The notes beneath the pieces were generated by a model. That model saw only the letters and a list, made by a program, of their open reading frames with translations. It searched no databases and was not told the DNA's origin. Positions 16,470 through 25,851 of a DNA stretch of 64,000 bases are shown one piece after another. Position 1 is the first letter of the stretch. Each line of letters opens with the position of its first letter. The DNA comes from Azospirillum sp. 412522 (lineage in GTDB: Bacteria > Pseudomonadota > Alphaproteobacteria > Azospirillales > Azospirillaceae): assembly GCF_019805165.1 (NCBI RefSeq), contig NZ_RWIJ01000021.1:53335-117334 (forward strand). Reading direction: 5' to 3'. The position numbers and the translations under genes were made by a program.

Positions 16470-17249
16470 TCAGCGGATCCCCTTCAGCATCCCGCCATCG
16501 ACCTGCAGCGTCGCGCCGGTGACGTAGGAACTGCGCGGCGAGGCCAGGAACGCCACCACGTCGGCGATCTCTTCCGGTTCGCCGATGCGGCCGAGCGGGA
16601 TGTCTCGACCCAACTCTTCCGACAGGGTCTTCAGGCTGCTTCCGATCTTCGCGGACGCCTTTTCCAGGCGTCCGGTACGCACCGGCCCCGGGCAGACCGT
16701 ATTGATGCGGATGTTGTCGGCGCCAAGTTCGATCGACGCCGTTTTGGCGTAGCCGATCACCCCCGCCCAGGTCGCGACGGACAGCCCATAGGTGGCGATC
16801 GGCTGGATGGCCGAAATGGCGGTGACGTTGACCACGCTGCCGCCGCCGCGCCGCCGCATCGACGGGACGAGGCCACGGGTCATGCGGACGACGCTCATCA
16901 AATTCTGCTCGACCGCCGCCGCCCATCGGGAATCGTCGAAGCCGAGCAGATCGCCGATCGGCGGCGCGCCGTCATTGTTGACCAGCACGTCCGCTCCGCC
17001 GTAATGGGCGAGGGATTGCGTGACGATGCGCTCGCAATCCCCGGCGCTGCGGATATCGGCGGTGATGGGAAGGATCTCGGCGCCGGTCTGGCTGCGGATG
17101 CGTTCCGCCGCGTCGGCGAGCGCCGCCTCCTTGCGGGCGCTGATCGCCAGTTTCATCCCTTCACCGGCCAGCATGCGCGCGATGGCATAGCCGATGCCCT
17201 GGCTGGCGCCGTTCACGACGGCGACCTTCCCGGCCAACCGCAAGTCCAT
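16470..17249 (-). CDS. SDR-family protein lacking the canonical YxxxK motif
   Basis: A 259-residue short-chain dehydrogenase-like protein. The cofactor motif is NGASQGIGYAIARML (about 13-27), the structural motif is NNDGA instead of NNAG, and the tail CPGPVRTGRL and GRIGEPEEIADVVAFLASP is classic for 3-oxoacyl reductase-like SDRs. At the catalytic region, however, GLSVATWAGVIGYAK aligns with the usual YSATKAALIGLTR so that Tyr becomes Ser and Lys becomes Trp. It may therefore be a non-redox or otherwise altered SDR. It is the last gene of a seven-gene beta-oxidation operon, 25 bases after the CoA-hydrolase gene. Confidence 0.82.
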   Translation of the reverse strand: MDLRLAGKVAVVNGASQGIGYAIARMLAGEGMKLAISARKEAALADAAERIRSQTGAEILPITADIRSAGDCERIVTQSLAHYGGADVLVNNDGAPPIGDLLGFDDSRWAAAVEQNLMSVVRMTRGLVPSMRRRGGGSVVNVTAISAIQPIATYGLSVATWAGVIGYAKTASIELGADNIRINTVCPGPVRTGRLEKASAKIGSSLKTLSEELGRDIPLGRIGEPEEIADVVAFLASPRSSYVTGATLQVDGGMLKGIR

Positions 17250-17274
17250 GATGCCTCCTGCCGGAAATCAAGCT

Positions 17275-18537
17275 TCAGCGCGCCAGCCCGAGTTCACGGG
17301 CTTCGCGTTCCAGCCCCTCACGGAACGCCGGGGCCGCGACGGCGATCATCCGTTTCACCCGCTGCGACAGGGTGAGGCCGCGCAGATCGGCCACGCCATG
17401 CTCCGTCACGATGATGCCGGCATCGGAGCGGGCCGTGCTGACCGGGCCGGACAGGTGGCGGACGATGCGGCTGACCGTCCGATCCCCGCTGCCGGCGGTC
17501 GCCGGCAAGGCGATGATGGGCAGTCCGCCGCGTGAGCGGTGGGCTCCGCGCAGGAAATCGACCGCACCCCCGACCGCACCGACATGGACCCCCCTGACCG
17601 TTTCGGCATTGATCTGGCCGGTCAGATCGACCTCGATCGCGGAGTTGATCGCGACGAAGCGGTCGATGCTCTCCAGAACGCCGGTATCGTGCGTGTAGGT
17701 GGTGGCCCGCAGCGACACCGCCGGATTTCGGTGGGCGAACTCGTACAGACGCCGGCTGCCCATCAGCATTCCGGTCACCGACACTCCGCGATCGACCGTC
17801 TTGCGGGCGTTCGTCACGACGCCCCGCTCGATCAGGTCGACCACCTCGTCGCCGATCACGCCGGAGTGGATCCCCAGGTCGCGCCGGTCGGCGAGGTCGC
17901 CCAGGATCGCTTTCGGCACGCCACCCAAGCCCATCTGCAAGGTCGCACCGTCTTCGATCAGGGCGGCGACCCGCCGGGCGATCGCCCGGTCCACGGGACC
18001 GGCGTCGGCTGCCGGCAACTCCACCACCGGCCGCGATGTCCGCACCATCACGTGGATCGCGTCGGCCGGCAGGATCCCGTCCCCGCCGGTCCAGGGCGCC
18101 CGCCCGTTCACTTCGGCGATGACGAGACGGGCCGCGGCGACCAGCGGCACCAGATACTCGTGCGCGAGGCTGAGGCTGAACCCATGCGGCCCTTCCGCGA
18201 CCTGCACCAGCAGCACGTCGACCGCCCCGGGAAGCCTGGCCGCCATGTCCGAGTAATGACAGGGCAACGGGTCGAGCAACCCGGCGACGGCCAGCCGCCG
18301 GTTCTCTCCGGTGCCGCAATAGCTGGAGAAGGCGACGGCGTCGGCATGAGCCGGATCGGCCGTCCCGGTCAGCGTGATCCCCAGGAAGGCGCGGAAGCCG
18401 CCGATGCGATGGCGCTGGGCCATCAGGGCGGTGGTCAGCGGCAGCGGCTCCGCCGCCGCCTGCCCCCAGGCGACCAGATCGCCGGGACGCACGAACTCGG
18501 TGAAGTCCAGCGCGTCGAGGGTGATTTCGCGCGGCAC
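17275..18537 (-). CDS. Acetyl-CoA hydrolase / 4-hydroxybutyrate CoA-transferase family protein
   Basis: A 420-residue family I-like CoA-transferase or acyl-CoA hydrolase. Seen are the N-terminal FVRPGDLVAWGQAAAEP, the mid-domain LQMGLGGVPKAILGDLADRRDLGIHSG, the active-site stretch AINSAIEVDLTGQINAE whose Glu forms the CoA-thioester in this family, and GAVGGAVDFLRGA and VTEHGVADLRG near the end. I chose GTG at 18537, four bases after the thiolase stop and eight after a GAGG; an upstream TTG at 18567 lies inside the thiolase. It probably transfers CoA between a pathway acid and acetate or succinate, or releases the end product. Confidence 0.85.
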   Translation of the reverse strand: MPREITLDALDFTEFVRPGDLVAWGQAAAEPLPLTTALMAQRHRIGGFRAFLGITLTGTADPAHADAVAFSSYCGTGENRRLAVAGLLDPLPCHYSDMAARLPGAVDVLLVQVAEGPHGFSLSLAHEYLVPLVAAARLVIAEVNGRAPWTGGDGILPADAIHVMVRTSRPVVELPAADAGPVDRAIARRVAALIEDGATLQMGLGGVPKAILGDLADRRDLGIHSGVIGDEVVDLIERGVVTNARKTVDRGVSVTGMLMGSRRLYEFAHRNPAVSLRATTYTHDTGVLESIDRFVAINSAIEVDLTGQINAETVRGVHVGAVGGAVDFLRGAHRSRGGLPIIALPATAGSGDRTVSRIVRHLSGPVSTARSDAGIIVTEHGVADLRGLTLSQRVKRMIAVAAPAFREGLEREARELGLAR

Positions 18538-18541
18538 CGCT

Positions 18542-19741
18542 TCAGGCCGCCTCGAACAGGGCGGCAAGACCCTGCCCGCCGCCGATGCACATGGTTTCCA
18601 GCCCGTAACGCCCCTTGCGGCGGCGCAGCTCGTGCAGCAGCGTGGTCATCATCCGCACCCCGGTCGCCCCGATCGGATGGCCGAGCGAGATGCCCGAGCC
18701 GTTCACGTTGAGGCGGGAGCGGTCGTCCCAGTCCCACCCCTTGAGTACCGCCAGAACCTGTGCCGCGAAGGCCTCGTTCAGTTCCACCAGGTCGATGTCG
18801 GCGAAGGACAGCCCGGTCTTGCCGAACAGCCGTTTCACCGCCGGGACCGGGCCGAAGCCCATGGTCGCCGGATCGCAACCCGCCGCCGCCCAGCCGGAGA
18901 GAAAGCCCATCGGCGACAGTCCCAACGCCTCCAGCCTGTCCTCGGCGACCACGAGGCAGGCCGCGGCGGCATCGTTCTGCTGGCTGGCATTGCCGGCGGT
19001 CACGGTGCCTCCCTTGGTCAAGGGGCTCAGGCGCGCAAGGCTTTCCGGGGTCGTGGCGGGACGGATGCCCTCGTCACGGCCGACGACCACCGGCTCCTGC
19101 TTGCGGCGGGCAACCGTAACGGGGACGACCTCCTCGTCGAAACGCCCGGCCTCCCAGGCGGCGGCGGCACGGCGATGGCTCTCGGCGGCGAAGGCGTCGG
19201 CCTCCTCCCGCGTGATCCCATGGATGCGGGCGAGGTTCTCGGCCGTCTCGATCATGCCGGAGATGCGGCCGAAGCGATGCTCGGGCTGCGACCGCTCCCG
19301 CCCGCGGTCGAGCCGGTCGTAGAGAGCGGCGTTTCCGGACCGGGCGCCCCAGCGCATGCCGGTCGTATAGTATTCGATGTTGCTCATGCTCTCGACGCCG
19401 CCGGCAAGCACGACGTCGCACGCCCCGGTCTCGACCATCATGGCGGCGGTGATCAGCGCCTGGAGACCGCCGCCGCAACGGCGGTCCAGCTGCATCCCCG
19501 GAACCTCGATGGGCAGTCCCGCATGCAGGGCGATCCAACGGCCGACGCAGGGCGTCTCGCTGTTGGCATAGGACTGGGCGAAGACCACGTCCTCGATCAG
19601 CGCCGGGTCGATCCCGGTGCGCTCCAGCACGGCCCTGACCGCAACCGCGCCGAGTTCCTCGACCGGCACCGGCTGAAGGCTGCCGCCGAACGTGCCGACC
19701 GGCGTGCGGACCGGGCTGACAAAGGCTGCTCGTCTCATCAT
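18542..19741 (-). CDS. Thiolase (acetyl-CoA C-acyltransferase)
   Basis: A 399-residue degradative-type thiolase that cleaves 3-ketoacyl-CoA. The nucleophile Cys lies in QLDRRCGGGLQAL (about residue 89), NEAFAAQVLAVL is the conserved helix, GSGISLGHPIGATG carries the catalytic His, and ETMCIGGGQGLA the second Cys. All catalytic residues are intact. It lies between the 302-residue SDR (20-base gap) and the CoA-hydrolase (four bases), so it is firmly within the operon and closes the beta-oxidation round. Confidence 0.95.
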   Translation of the reverse strand: MMRRAAFVSPVRTPVGTFGGSLQPVPVEELGAVAVRAVLERTGIDPALIEDVVFAQSYANSETPCVGRWIALHAGLPIEVPGMQLDRRCGGGLQALITAAMMVETGACDVVLAGGVESMSNIEYYTTGMRWGARSGNAALYDRLDRGRERSQPEHRFGRISGMIETAENLARIHGITREEADAFAAESHRRAAAAWEAGRFDEEVVPVTVARRKQEPVVVGRDEGIRPATTPESLARLSPLTKGGTVTAGNASQQNDAAAACLVVAEDRLEALGLSPMGFLSGWAAAGCDPATMGFGPVPAVKRLFGKTGLSFADIDLVELNEAFAAQVLAVLKGWDWDDRSRLNVNGSGISLGHPIGATGVRMMTTLLHELRRRKGRYGLETMCIGGGQGLAALFEAA

Positions 19742-19761
19742 CGATCACTCCGGTGGCGGGA

Positions 19762-20670
19762 TCAGACGGGATCCCAGCTGAACACGTCGGCGCTGCAGTG
19801 GAGCGGCACGAAGGACGGCTTCAGCGCCGGCATGCCGTGCCCGACGATGGTGTCGGGCGTCCAGCCCTCGCCGCGGTGGATCGTGCGCAGCGGCCGGCTC
19901 TGGCTCATCAGGACGATTTCGTTGTTGCGCGCCGCGAAGATCTGCCCGGTGACGCCCTGGGCGGCGTCGGACGCCAGATAGACGGCGAGCGGGGCATTCT
20001 TGGCCGGCGTCATCCGCATCAGCTTTTCCACGCGGGCCTTCTGCTCGGGTGTCTCGGCCGGGATGCCGCTGGTCATCCGGCTCCAGGCGAAGGGGGCGAT
20101 GCAGTTGGAGCGCACGTTGTAGCGCTTCATGTCCAGCGCGATCGACTTGGACAGGGCGGCGACGCCGAGCTTGGCCGCGGAGTAGTTCGATTGCCCCAGA
20201 TTGCCGATCAGTCCGGACGTGCTGGTCATGTGGACGTAGGCGCCCTTTTCCTGGGCGCGGAAATGGTCGGCGGCGGCCCGGCTGACGAAGAAGCTGCCGT
20301 TCAGGTGGACGGCGATGACGGACAGCCAGTCTTCCGGCGACAGCTTGTGAAACATGGCGTCGCGCAGGATGCCGGCATTGTTGACCACCGCGTCGATGCG
20401 GCCGAAATGGTCCAGCGCCGCCTGCACGATCTTCTGTGCGCTGGCCCATTCGCTGACGCTGTCGGTGCTGATGCAGGCGCGGCCGCCGGCCCGCTCGATG
20501 ATGGCCCTGGTTTCCTCGGCCGGCGTCGCCGACAGGCCGGCACCGCCGAGCGATGCTCCCACGTCGTTGATTACAACCGCAGCCCCGGCGGCGGCCATCG
20601 CGATGGCAATGTCGCGGCCGATCCCGCCACCGGCACCGGTGACGATGACGGCCTTTCCTTCAAGTAGCAT
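19762..20670 (-). CDS. (3R)-hydroxyacyl-CoA dehydrogenase-type SDR (MFE-2-like)
   Basis: A 302-residue SDR resembling the dehydrogenase domain of peroxisomal multifunctional enzyme type 2. It has VTGAGGGIGRDIAIAMAAAG, the extended VINDVGASLGGAG insertion typical of that group, VVNNAGILRDAMFHKL, and an intact catalytic NYSAAKLGVAALS. It ends in a tail of about 60 residues beyond the usual SDR core. With the MaoC hydratase 2 at 23025 it would convert enoyl-CoA through the R-3-hydroxy isomer to the 3-keto ester. Spacing to its neighbours is 20-23 bases. Confidence 0.88.
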   Translation of the reverse strand: MLLEGKAVIVTGAGGGIGRDIAIAMAAAGAAVVINDVGASLGGAGLSATPAEETRAIIERAGGRACISTDSVSEWASAQKIVQAALDHFGRIDAVVNNAGILRDAMFHKLSPEDWLSVIAVHLNGSFFVSRAAADHFRAQEKGAYVHMTSTSGLIGNLGQSNYSAAKLGVAALSKSIALDMKRYNVRSNCIAPFAWSRMTSGIPAETPEQKARVEKLMRMTPAKNAPLAVYLASDAAQGVTGQIFAARNNEIVLMSQSRPLRTIHRGEGWTPDTIVGHGMPALKPSFVPLHCSADVFSWDPV

Positions 20671-20693
20671 TCGTCAAATCCTCGGGTTTGAAT

Positions 20694-21857
20694 CTAGGAG
20701 GGCAAGCCCAGCACGCTCTTCGCCAGGATGTTCCGCTGCACCTCCGACGAGCCGCCGTAGATGGTCGCCGCGCGGGCGGTGAGGAACAGGCCGGCCGGAT
20801 CCAGGTCGCGGTCGCCGCCGATCGGGTCGAGCAGGCCGGCATGCTCCGCCGCGATCTCCATCATGGTGTCGGTGATGCGCTGGAACAGTTCGCTCTGATG
20901 GATCTTCAGGAGCGACACGTCGGCTCCCAGGCTTTCGCCCCGGCGCAGCCGGTCGGCGAAGGTCTCGAACAGCGCGTTGTGGTCGGCCAGATCGAGCGCC
21001 AGCTGCGTGTAGCGGTCGCGGAAGACCGGATCGTCCCAGGCGCCGAGATGCCGCGCCAGATGCTTCAGCCGCGCCAGCGCGTGGGCCGACTGGCGTGGCG
21101 AGCCGAGGAAGATGCGCTCGAACCCCAGCAGGGCCTTCGCCATCGACCAGCCGCGGTTGATCTCCCCGACCAGATTGCTTTTCGGTACCCGGACATTGTC
21201 GAAGAAGACTTCGCAGAACTCGTCATGGCGGTGGATGTTCAGGATCGGGCGCACCGTGATGCCGGGGCTGTCCATCGGCGCCAGCAGGAAGCTGATCCCC
21301 TCCTGCTTCCTGCCCCCCTTGGCCGTACGGACCAGCAGGAAGATCCAGTTGGCGTCCTGGGCCAGGGTCGTCCAGGTCTTCTGGCCGTTGATCACCCATT
21401 CCTCGCCGTCGAGCACCGCCTCGGTCCGCAGCGAGGCGAGGTCGGAACCGGCATTGGGTTCGCTGTAGCCCTGGCACCAGATGTGCTCGCCCGAGAGGAT
21501 CTTCGGTAGGAAATGGGATTTCTGTTCCTCGCTGCCGTGACGGATCAGCAGGGGGCCGAGCAGGATGATCCCGTGGTCGGGCAGCCGCGCCGCCCCGAAA
21601 CGCTCGAACTCATCCACATAGATCAGCTGTTTGGAAGCCGAAAGGCCCATGCCCCCGTAACGCCGCGGCCAGCTGGGCGCCAGCCAGCCATGGCTGGCGA
21701 GGATCAGGTACCAGTCCCGGGCCTCGTCCCAGTGCAGCCGTTTGGCCGGGTTGCGCAGATGGCGGGGATGATGGTCGGCCAGGAAGGTCTGGACGGCGGC
21801 GCGGAACGCCTCGTCGCTCAGCGCATCGAAATCGGGCGTTTGCGTCGGAGTCGTCAT
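20694..21857 (-). CDS. Acyl-CoA dehydrogenase, first of an adjacent pair
   Basis: 387 residues with the complete acyl-CoA dehydrogenase fold: HGIILLGPLLIRHGSEEQK, QGYSEPNAGSDLASLRT (flavin loop), INGQKTWTTLAQDANWIF, VFFDNVRVPKSNLVGE, and the C-terminal ATIYGGSSEVQRNILAK. The catalytic Glu of the usual YEGT is Gly here (YGGS), as in the two-subunit acyl-CoA dehydrogenases of steroid side-chain catabolism. A Glu in LLGFERIFLG could act instead. The ATG at 21857 is supported by length; the upstream frame is non-homologous. Most likely forms a mixed complex with the next enzyme, encoded 35 bases upstream. Confidence 0.9.
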   Translation of the reverse strand: MTTPTQTPDFDALSDEAFRAAVQTFLADHHPRHLRNPAKRLHWDEARDWYLILASHGWLAPSWPRRYGGMGLSASKQLIYVDEFERFGAARLPDHGIILLGPLLIRHGSEEQKSHFLPKILSGEHIWCQGYSEPNAGSDLASLRTEAVLDGEEWVINGQKTWTTLAQDANWIFLLVRTAKGGRKQEGISFLLAPMDSPGITVRPILNIHRHDEFCEVFFDNVRVPKSNLVGEINRGWSMAKALLGFERIFLGSPRQSAHALARLKHLARHLGAWDDPVFRDRYTQLALDLADHNALFETFADRLRRGESLGADVSLLKIHQSELFQRITDTMMEIAAEHAGLLDPIGGDRDLDPAGLFLTARAATIYGGSSEVQRNILAKSVLGLPS

Positions 21858-21892
21858 GATCTGTGTTCGCCTCTCGTCTGGGATCGCCGGCT

Positions 21893-22975
21893 TCACGGCC
21901 CGTCCGCCACGCCGTCCACAATGTCGTCCATTGGGGACTGGAGCGCGGCGTAGCGGCGCCGGTGCAGGGCAGCACCGCCATAGGCGGGCGCCAGCACCAT
22001 CGCCTTGCGCAGGTAAAGGCCGACATCGCATTCGTCGGTGTAGCCGATCCCGCCATGCAGCTGGATCGCCTGCCGGGTCACCAGCATCGCCGCGTCGGAG
22101 GCGCGAGCCTTCGCCCGCGACACCGCCGCCTGCGCCTCTGCGCCGACGGCCCCGCCATCGAGGCAGGCCGCGGCACTTTCGACGCTGGCACGGGTCAGCG
22201 CCGCCTGGAGCGTCAGGTCGACCGCGCGATGCTGCAGAGTCTGGAAGCTGCCGATGGGCACGTCGAACTGGCGGCGTGTCTTGAGATAGTCGACGGTCAG
22301 CGCCAGCGCCCCCTCGATCACCCCCAGCAGATAGGCTGCGGTGGCGAGCGCAGCCTCGTCGAGAACCCGGCCGGCGTCGCCCGGCAGGAGTTCTCCCTGC
22401 ACGCCGTCGAAATGCAGGGTCGCCAGATGCCCGCCATCCTGCGCCGGCAACAACTCGATGGTCAGGCCGGCGGCGTCGCGCGGCACCAGGACCAAGCCGC
22501 TTTCCGTCGTCACCAGGAACTCGTCCGCGCCGTCGGCGGCCGGCACGAGGCGCTTGCAGCCGGAAAGCCGTCCGCCGGCGAAGCTCGCTCCACCGGCAGG
22601 GTCGAGGCTGCCGGCGCGCTCCTGCCAAGCGAGCAGCACGATCCGGTCGCCCGACAGCCGGTCGCTGCCGGCGTTGCGGCCGAGCAGGCGGACGGCGGCG
22701 GCGGCGGCGACCAGCGGCTCCGGCGTCAAGGTGGCGCCCAGCTCCTCGGCCAGCGCGCAGAATTCCAGCATGCCGAGGCCGGAGCCGCCATCCGCCTCGT
22801 CGACCCGCAATCCGATCCAGCCGAGATCGCCCATCTTGCGCCAGACCGCGCGGTCGAAGCCGGGCAACCGGTCGCGCCAGTCGCGGGCGCGCCGCACGTC
22901 GCCGCGCCTGGCGATCGCCTGCGCGCTGTCACGGATCATGCGAATGTTTTCCAACCGGTCCGCATCGATACTCAT
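21893..22975 (-). CDS. Acyl-CoA dehydrogenase, second of the pair (divergent subunit)
   Basis: 360 residues, more diverged than its neighbour. Recognisable are the N-terminal helical part with WRKMGDLGWIGLRVDEADGGSGLG, the middle strand domain, and the C-terminal TRQAIQLHGGIGYTDECDVGLYLRKAM signature. The flavin-loop motif is poorly preserved and the tail reads LAPAYGGAALHR, without the catalytic Glu. Such partner subunits usually contribute structure and a share of the FAD site in alpha2beta2 enzymes. Start at 22975 (MSIDADRLENIR) has GAAGGG nine bases before it. Confidence 0.85.
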   Translation of the reverse strand: MSIDADRLENIRMIRDSAQAIARRGDVRRARDWRDRLPGFDRAVWRKMGDLGWIGLRVDEADGGSGLGMLEFCALAEELGATLTPEPLVAAAAAVRLLGRNAGSDRLSGDRIVLLAWQERAGSLDPAGGASFAGGRLSGCKRLVPAADGADEFLVTTESGLVLVPRDAAGLTIELLPAQDGGHLATLHFDGVQGELLPGDAGRVLDEAALATAAYLLGVIEGALALTVDYLKTRRQFDVPIGSFQTLQHRAVDLTLQAALTRASVESAAACLDGGAVGAEAQAAVSRAKARASDAAMLVTRQAIQLHGGIGYTDECDVGLYLRKAMVLAPAYGGAALHRRRYAALQSPMDDIVDGVADGP

Positions 22976-23024
22976 GGCCCCATACCCTTCAATTCCGATC
23001 ATCCGCGCCGGCGGCGAACCGCCA

Positions 23025-23873
23025 CTACGTGAGTTCGACAAACCCGTTGTTGAGCACCACCGCGTCGCGTTCGACCACCCGCGCCCGGAACGATCCGTCG
23101 CGCCAAATCTCGGTGCGGATGGTTTCGCCAGGAAAGACCGGCGCGGAGAACCGGAGGGACATCCGCCGCAACCGGCCCGGCTGGTAATCCGCCAGCGCCC
23201 GGAGCAAGGCATGGCAGGCCACGCCGAAGCTGCACAGCCCGTGCAGGATCGGCCGCGGGAAGCCGGCATGCAGTGCCACGGCGGGATCGGCATGCAGGCT
23301 GTTGTCGTCGCCGTTCAGCCGGTAGAGCAAGGCCTGCTCGGGCCGGGTGGCCAGATCGACGACCATGTCGGGCGCCCGCTCGGGGATCGCATGCGCCGGC
23401 GGAAGCGGCCCGGGCGCACCACCGAAGCCGCCGCCGCCGCGAAGGAAAATCGTGCTGCGCGTCACTGCGAGAAGATCGTCGGTGGCGGCATCGACGATCC
23501 GCTTTTCGGTCAGCAGAAGAGCGGCCCCGCCGGCCCCCTTGTCGATCAGGCCGGTGATGCGCGTCCGTCCGATCACCTGCCCCTCCACAGGCAGCGGGCG
23601 CAGCAGTTCGATTTGCTGCTCCCCGTGAAGGACCGATTTGGGATCGACTCCGCTGTCGTCTTGGCCGAGCCAGAATCCGGGATGGCCCAGCACCACCGCC
23701 ATGGAGGGAACCGCCGTCAGATCGCGGTGGTGATCGACAAAATCGAGCTGCCGCTCGTCCAACGGATCCTGCCCGAACCCGACCGACAACGCGTAGAGGA
23801 TCGCGTCCCGCTTGCTCACGCTCTGGCGGATTTCAGGAATGGCTGTCTTCAGTAGCTTTTCGGCATCGATCAT
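23025..23873 (-). CDS. MaoC-type (3R)-hydroxyacyl-CoA hydratase (hydratase 2)
   Basis: 282 residues with a double hot-dog fold. The hydratase 2 motif is very clear in the C-terminal half: LYRLNGDDNSLHADPAVAL, then GFPRPILHGLCSFGVACHALL, with the catalytic Asp and His, then RFSAPVFPGETIRTEIW. The N-terminal half (YALSVGFGQDPLDERQLDF, VLGHPGFWL) matches the substrate-binding half of peroxisomal MFE-2 hydratase. First gene of the operon that continues to 16470; the ATG at 23873 opens a normal-length protein. It makes the R-hydroxyacyl-CoA that the 302-residue SDR oxidises. Confidence 0.92.
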   Translation of the reverse strand: MIDAEKLLKTAIPEIRQSVSKRDAILYALSVGFGQDPLDERQLDFVDHHRDLTAVPSMAVVLGHPGFWLGQDDSGVDPKSVLHGEQQIELLRPLPVEGQVIGRTRITGLIDKGAGGAALLLTEKRIVDAATDDLLAVTRSTIFLRGGGGFGGAPGPLPPAHAIPERAPDMVVDLATRPEQALLYRLNGDDNSLHADPAVALHAGFPRPILHGLCSFGVACHALLRALADYQPGRLRRMSLRFSAPVFPGETIRTEIWRDGSFRARVVERDAVVLNNGFVELT

Positions 23874-24041
23874 TGGCGATCCGCTTTTCCCGCAAACGGC
23901 GGGACCGCACCGGAGTTTTCCCTTTACGCGAGAATTCCCTGAGTGCCGCCGCCTGTGTTTTCTGTGCGTGTGGTCAGGCCCGATCCCGGCGACGGCGCCC
24001 CGATTCACGGGAGCAACGCCGGTCAGCCGGTCGGTCAAGCT

Positions 24042-24060
24042 GTGTGAACGATTATCACAC
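24042..24060 (-). promoter_or_regulatory. GTGTGA-N7-TCACAC dyad upstream of the MaoC operon
   Basis: GTGTGAACGATTATCACAC is a 19-base dyad with perfect 6-bp arms, about 170-190 bases before the MaoC start. On the minus strand its centre contains GATAAT, a fair -10 element. It resembles TetR/GntR-type fatty-acid operators and, with one extra spacer base, a CRP site. The regulator is not identifiable here. Confidence 0.45.
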
Positions 24061-24173
24061 CGGACTTATTGGAATAGAAGACTTCGATTTTTTAAGCCGT
24101 GGCAGATATAGGCCGCTTCTATATTTTAAAATATGCCCTTCCATTTCCGGTATACCAATCGGTATGCCGGGCA

Positions 24174-24209
24174 GCCCGGACGCCGCCGGGGTGGGGGCGG
24201 CGTCCGGGC
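24174..24209 (-). terminator. 14-bp GC hairpin ending the hydratase operon
   Basis: GCCCGGACGCCGCC (24174-24187) and GGCGGCGTCCGGGC (24196-24209) pair perfectly around an eight-base loop, 11 bases after the enoyl-CoA hydratase stop on the minus strand. No U-tract, but position and strength fit transcript-end formation. Confidence 0.65.
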
Positions 24210-24220
24210 GGGGCGGCCGA

Positions 24221-25030
<810 letters not shown>

Positions 25031-25041
25031 GTCACTGTCTT

Positions 25042-25824
25042 TCAAGTTATGGAACGCCGGGAGGCGATGCCGCCATCGACGGTGAAGATCGCGCCCGACG
25101 TGTATCCCGATCGCGGCGAAGCCAGGAAGACGAAGAGGCTGGCGACTTCCGCCACATGGGCCGGCCGGCCCAGCGGATAGGCCCGCGCCAGCTGCTGATA
25201 GCCGTCCTCGTCGCCATGGAGCGCCTTGGCGCGCTTCTTCAGAAGGCCCTCGATGCGGGCGGTCGCCACCGGTCCCGGATTGACGCCGACCACCCGGATG
25301 TTGTCGTCCAGGCTGCGCCCGCCAAGCGCGCGGGTGAAGGCCATCAGGCTGGCATTGCCCGTACTGCCGGCGATGTAGTTGAAATCGAAGACTTCGCCGC
25401 CGTTCCCGATGTTGTTCAGGATCACGCCGCCGCCGTTCGCCTTCATCAGCCGGTACATCGTCCGCGTCAGGTCGATGTAGCCGAAGACCTTCAGCTCCCA
25501 CCCGGCACGCCAATGCTCCGCGTCGACCTCCCACAGGTCGCCGCCCGGAATTGCGCCGGCATTGTTGACCAGCACGTCCACGACGCCGCAGACCCCGACG
25601 AGGCGGTCGATGGCCCCCGGTTCGGTCAGGTCGAGCGCCTGCACGGCGACGGCGACGCCATATTCGGCCCGGATCGCCTGCGCCAGCGCGTCGAGCTTGT
25701 CGGCGGATCGCGCCACCAGATGCAGCGAGCATCCTTCGGCGGCGAACGCGTGGGCCAGCCCCTCCCCGATGCCCTGCGATGCGCCTGTGATCAGGACTTT
25801 TCTGCCCTTCAACTCCAGATCCAT
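25042..25824 (-). CDS. SDR-family protein without YxxxK (YIAGSTGN type)
   Basis: 260 residues. Cofactor motif ITGASQGIGEGLAHAFAAEG and VLVNNAGAIPGGDLWEV are normal, as are NPGPVATARIEGLLKK and the GRPAHVAEVASLFVFLASPRSGYTSG tail. The catalytic segment reads NGGEVFDFNYIAGSTGNASLMAFTRALGG. Aligning it with the common YSATKAALIGLTRTLA puts Asn at the Lys position and Gly at the Tyr position; the Tyr that is present lies four residues earlier. It is therefore an atypical SDR, perhaps with a shifted active site. Eleven bases before the hydratase, 27 after the ligase. Confidence 0.85.
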   Translation of the reverse strand: MDLELKGRKVLITGASQGIGEGLAHAFAAEGCSLHLVARSADKLDALAQAIRAEYGVAVAVQALDLTEPGAIDRLVGVCGVVDVLVNNAGAIPGGDLWEVDAEHWRAGWELKVFGYIDLTRTMYRLMKANGGGVILNNIGNGGEVFDFNYIAGSTGNASLMAFTRALGGRSLDDNIRVVGVNPGPVATARIEGLLKKRAKALHGDEDGYQQLARAYPLGRPAHVAEVASLFVFLASPRSGYTSGAIFTVDGGIASRRSIT

Positions 25825-25851
25825 CTCTCCCTCTCCCCTTGCTGCCGCAAC

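Larger units (their letters stand above)
23874..24220. other. 347-base region between the two catabolic operons
   Basis: No gene. From the MaoC side it holds an AT-rich promoter region with a dyad at 24042-24060, a perfect 14-base palindrome ATATTTTAAAATAT at 24121-24134, an imperfect 10-bp hairpin CCGGTATACC/GGTATGCCGG (24147-24156, 24161-24170), and a 14-bp terminator-like stem at 24174-24209 just past the enoyl-CoA hydratase gene. Confidence 0.7.

Noticed and set aside
24121..24134. ATATTTTAAAATAT palindrome as a replication or transposition signal
   Set aside because: It is a single AT-rich palindrome in a promoter region, with no DnaA boxes, target duplications or transposase nearby.
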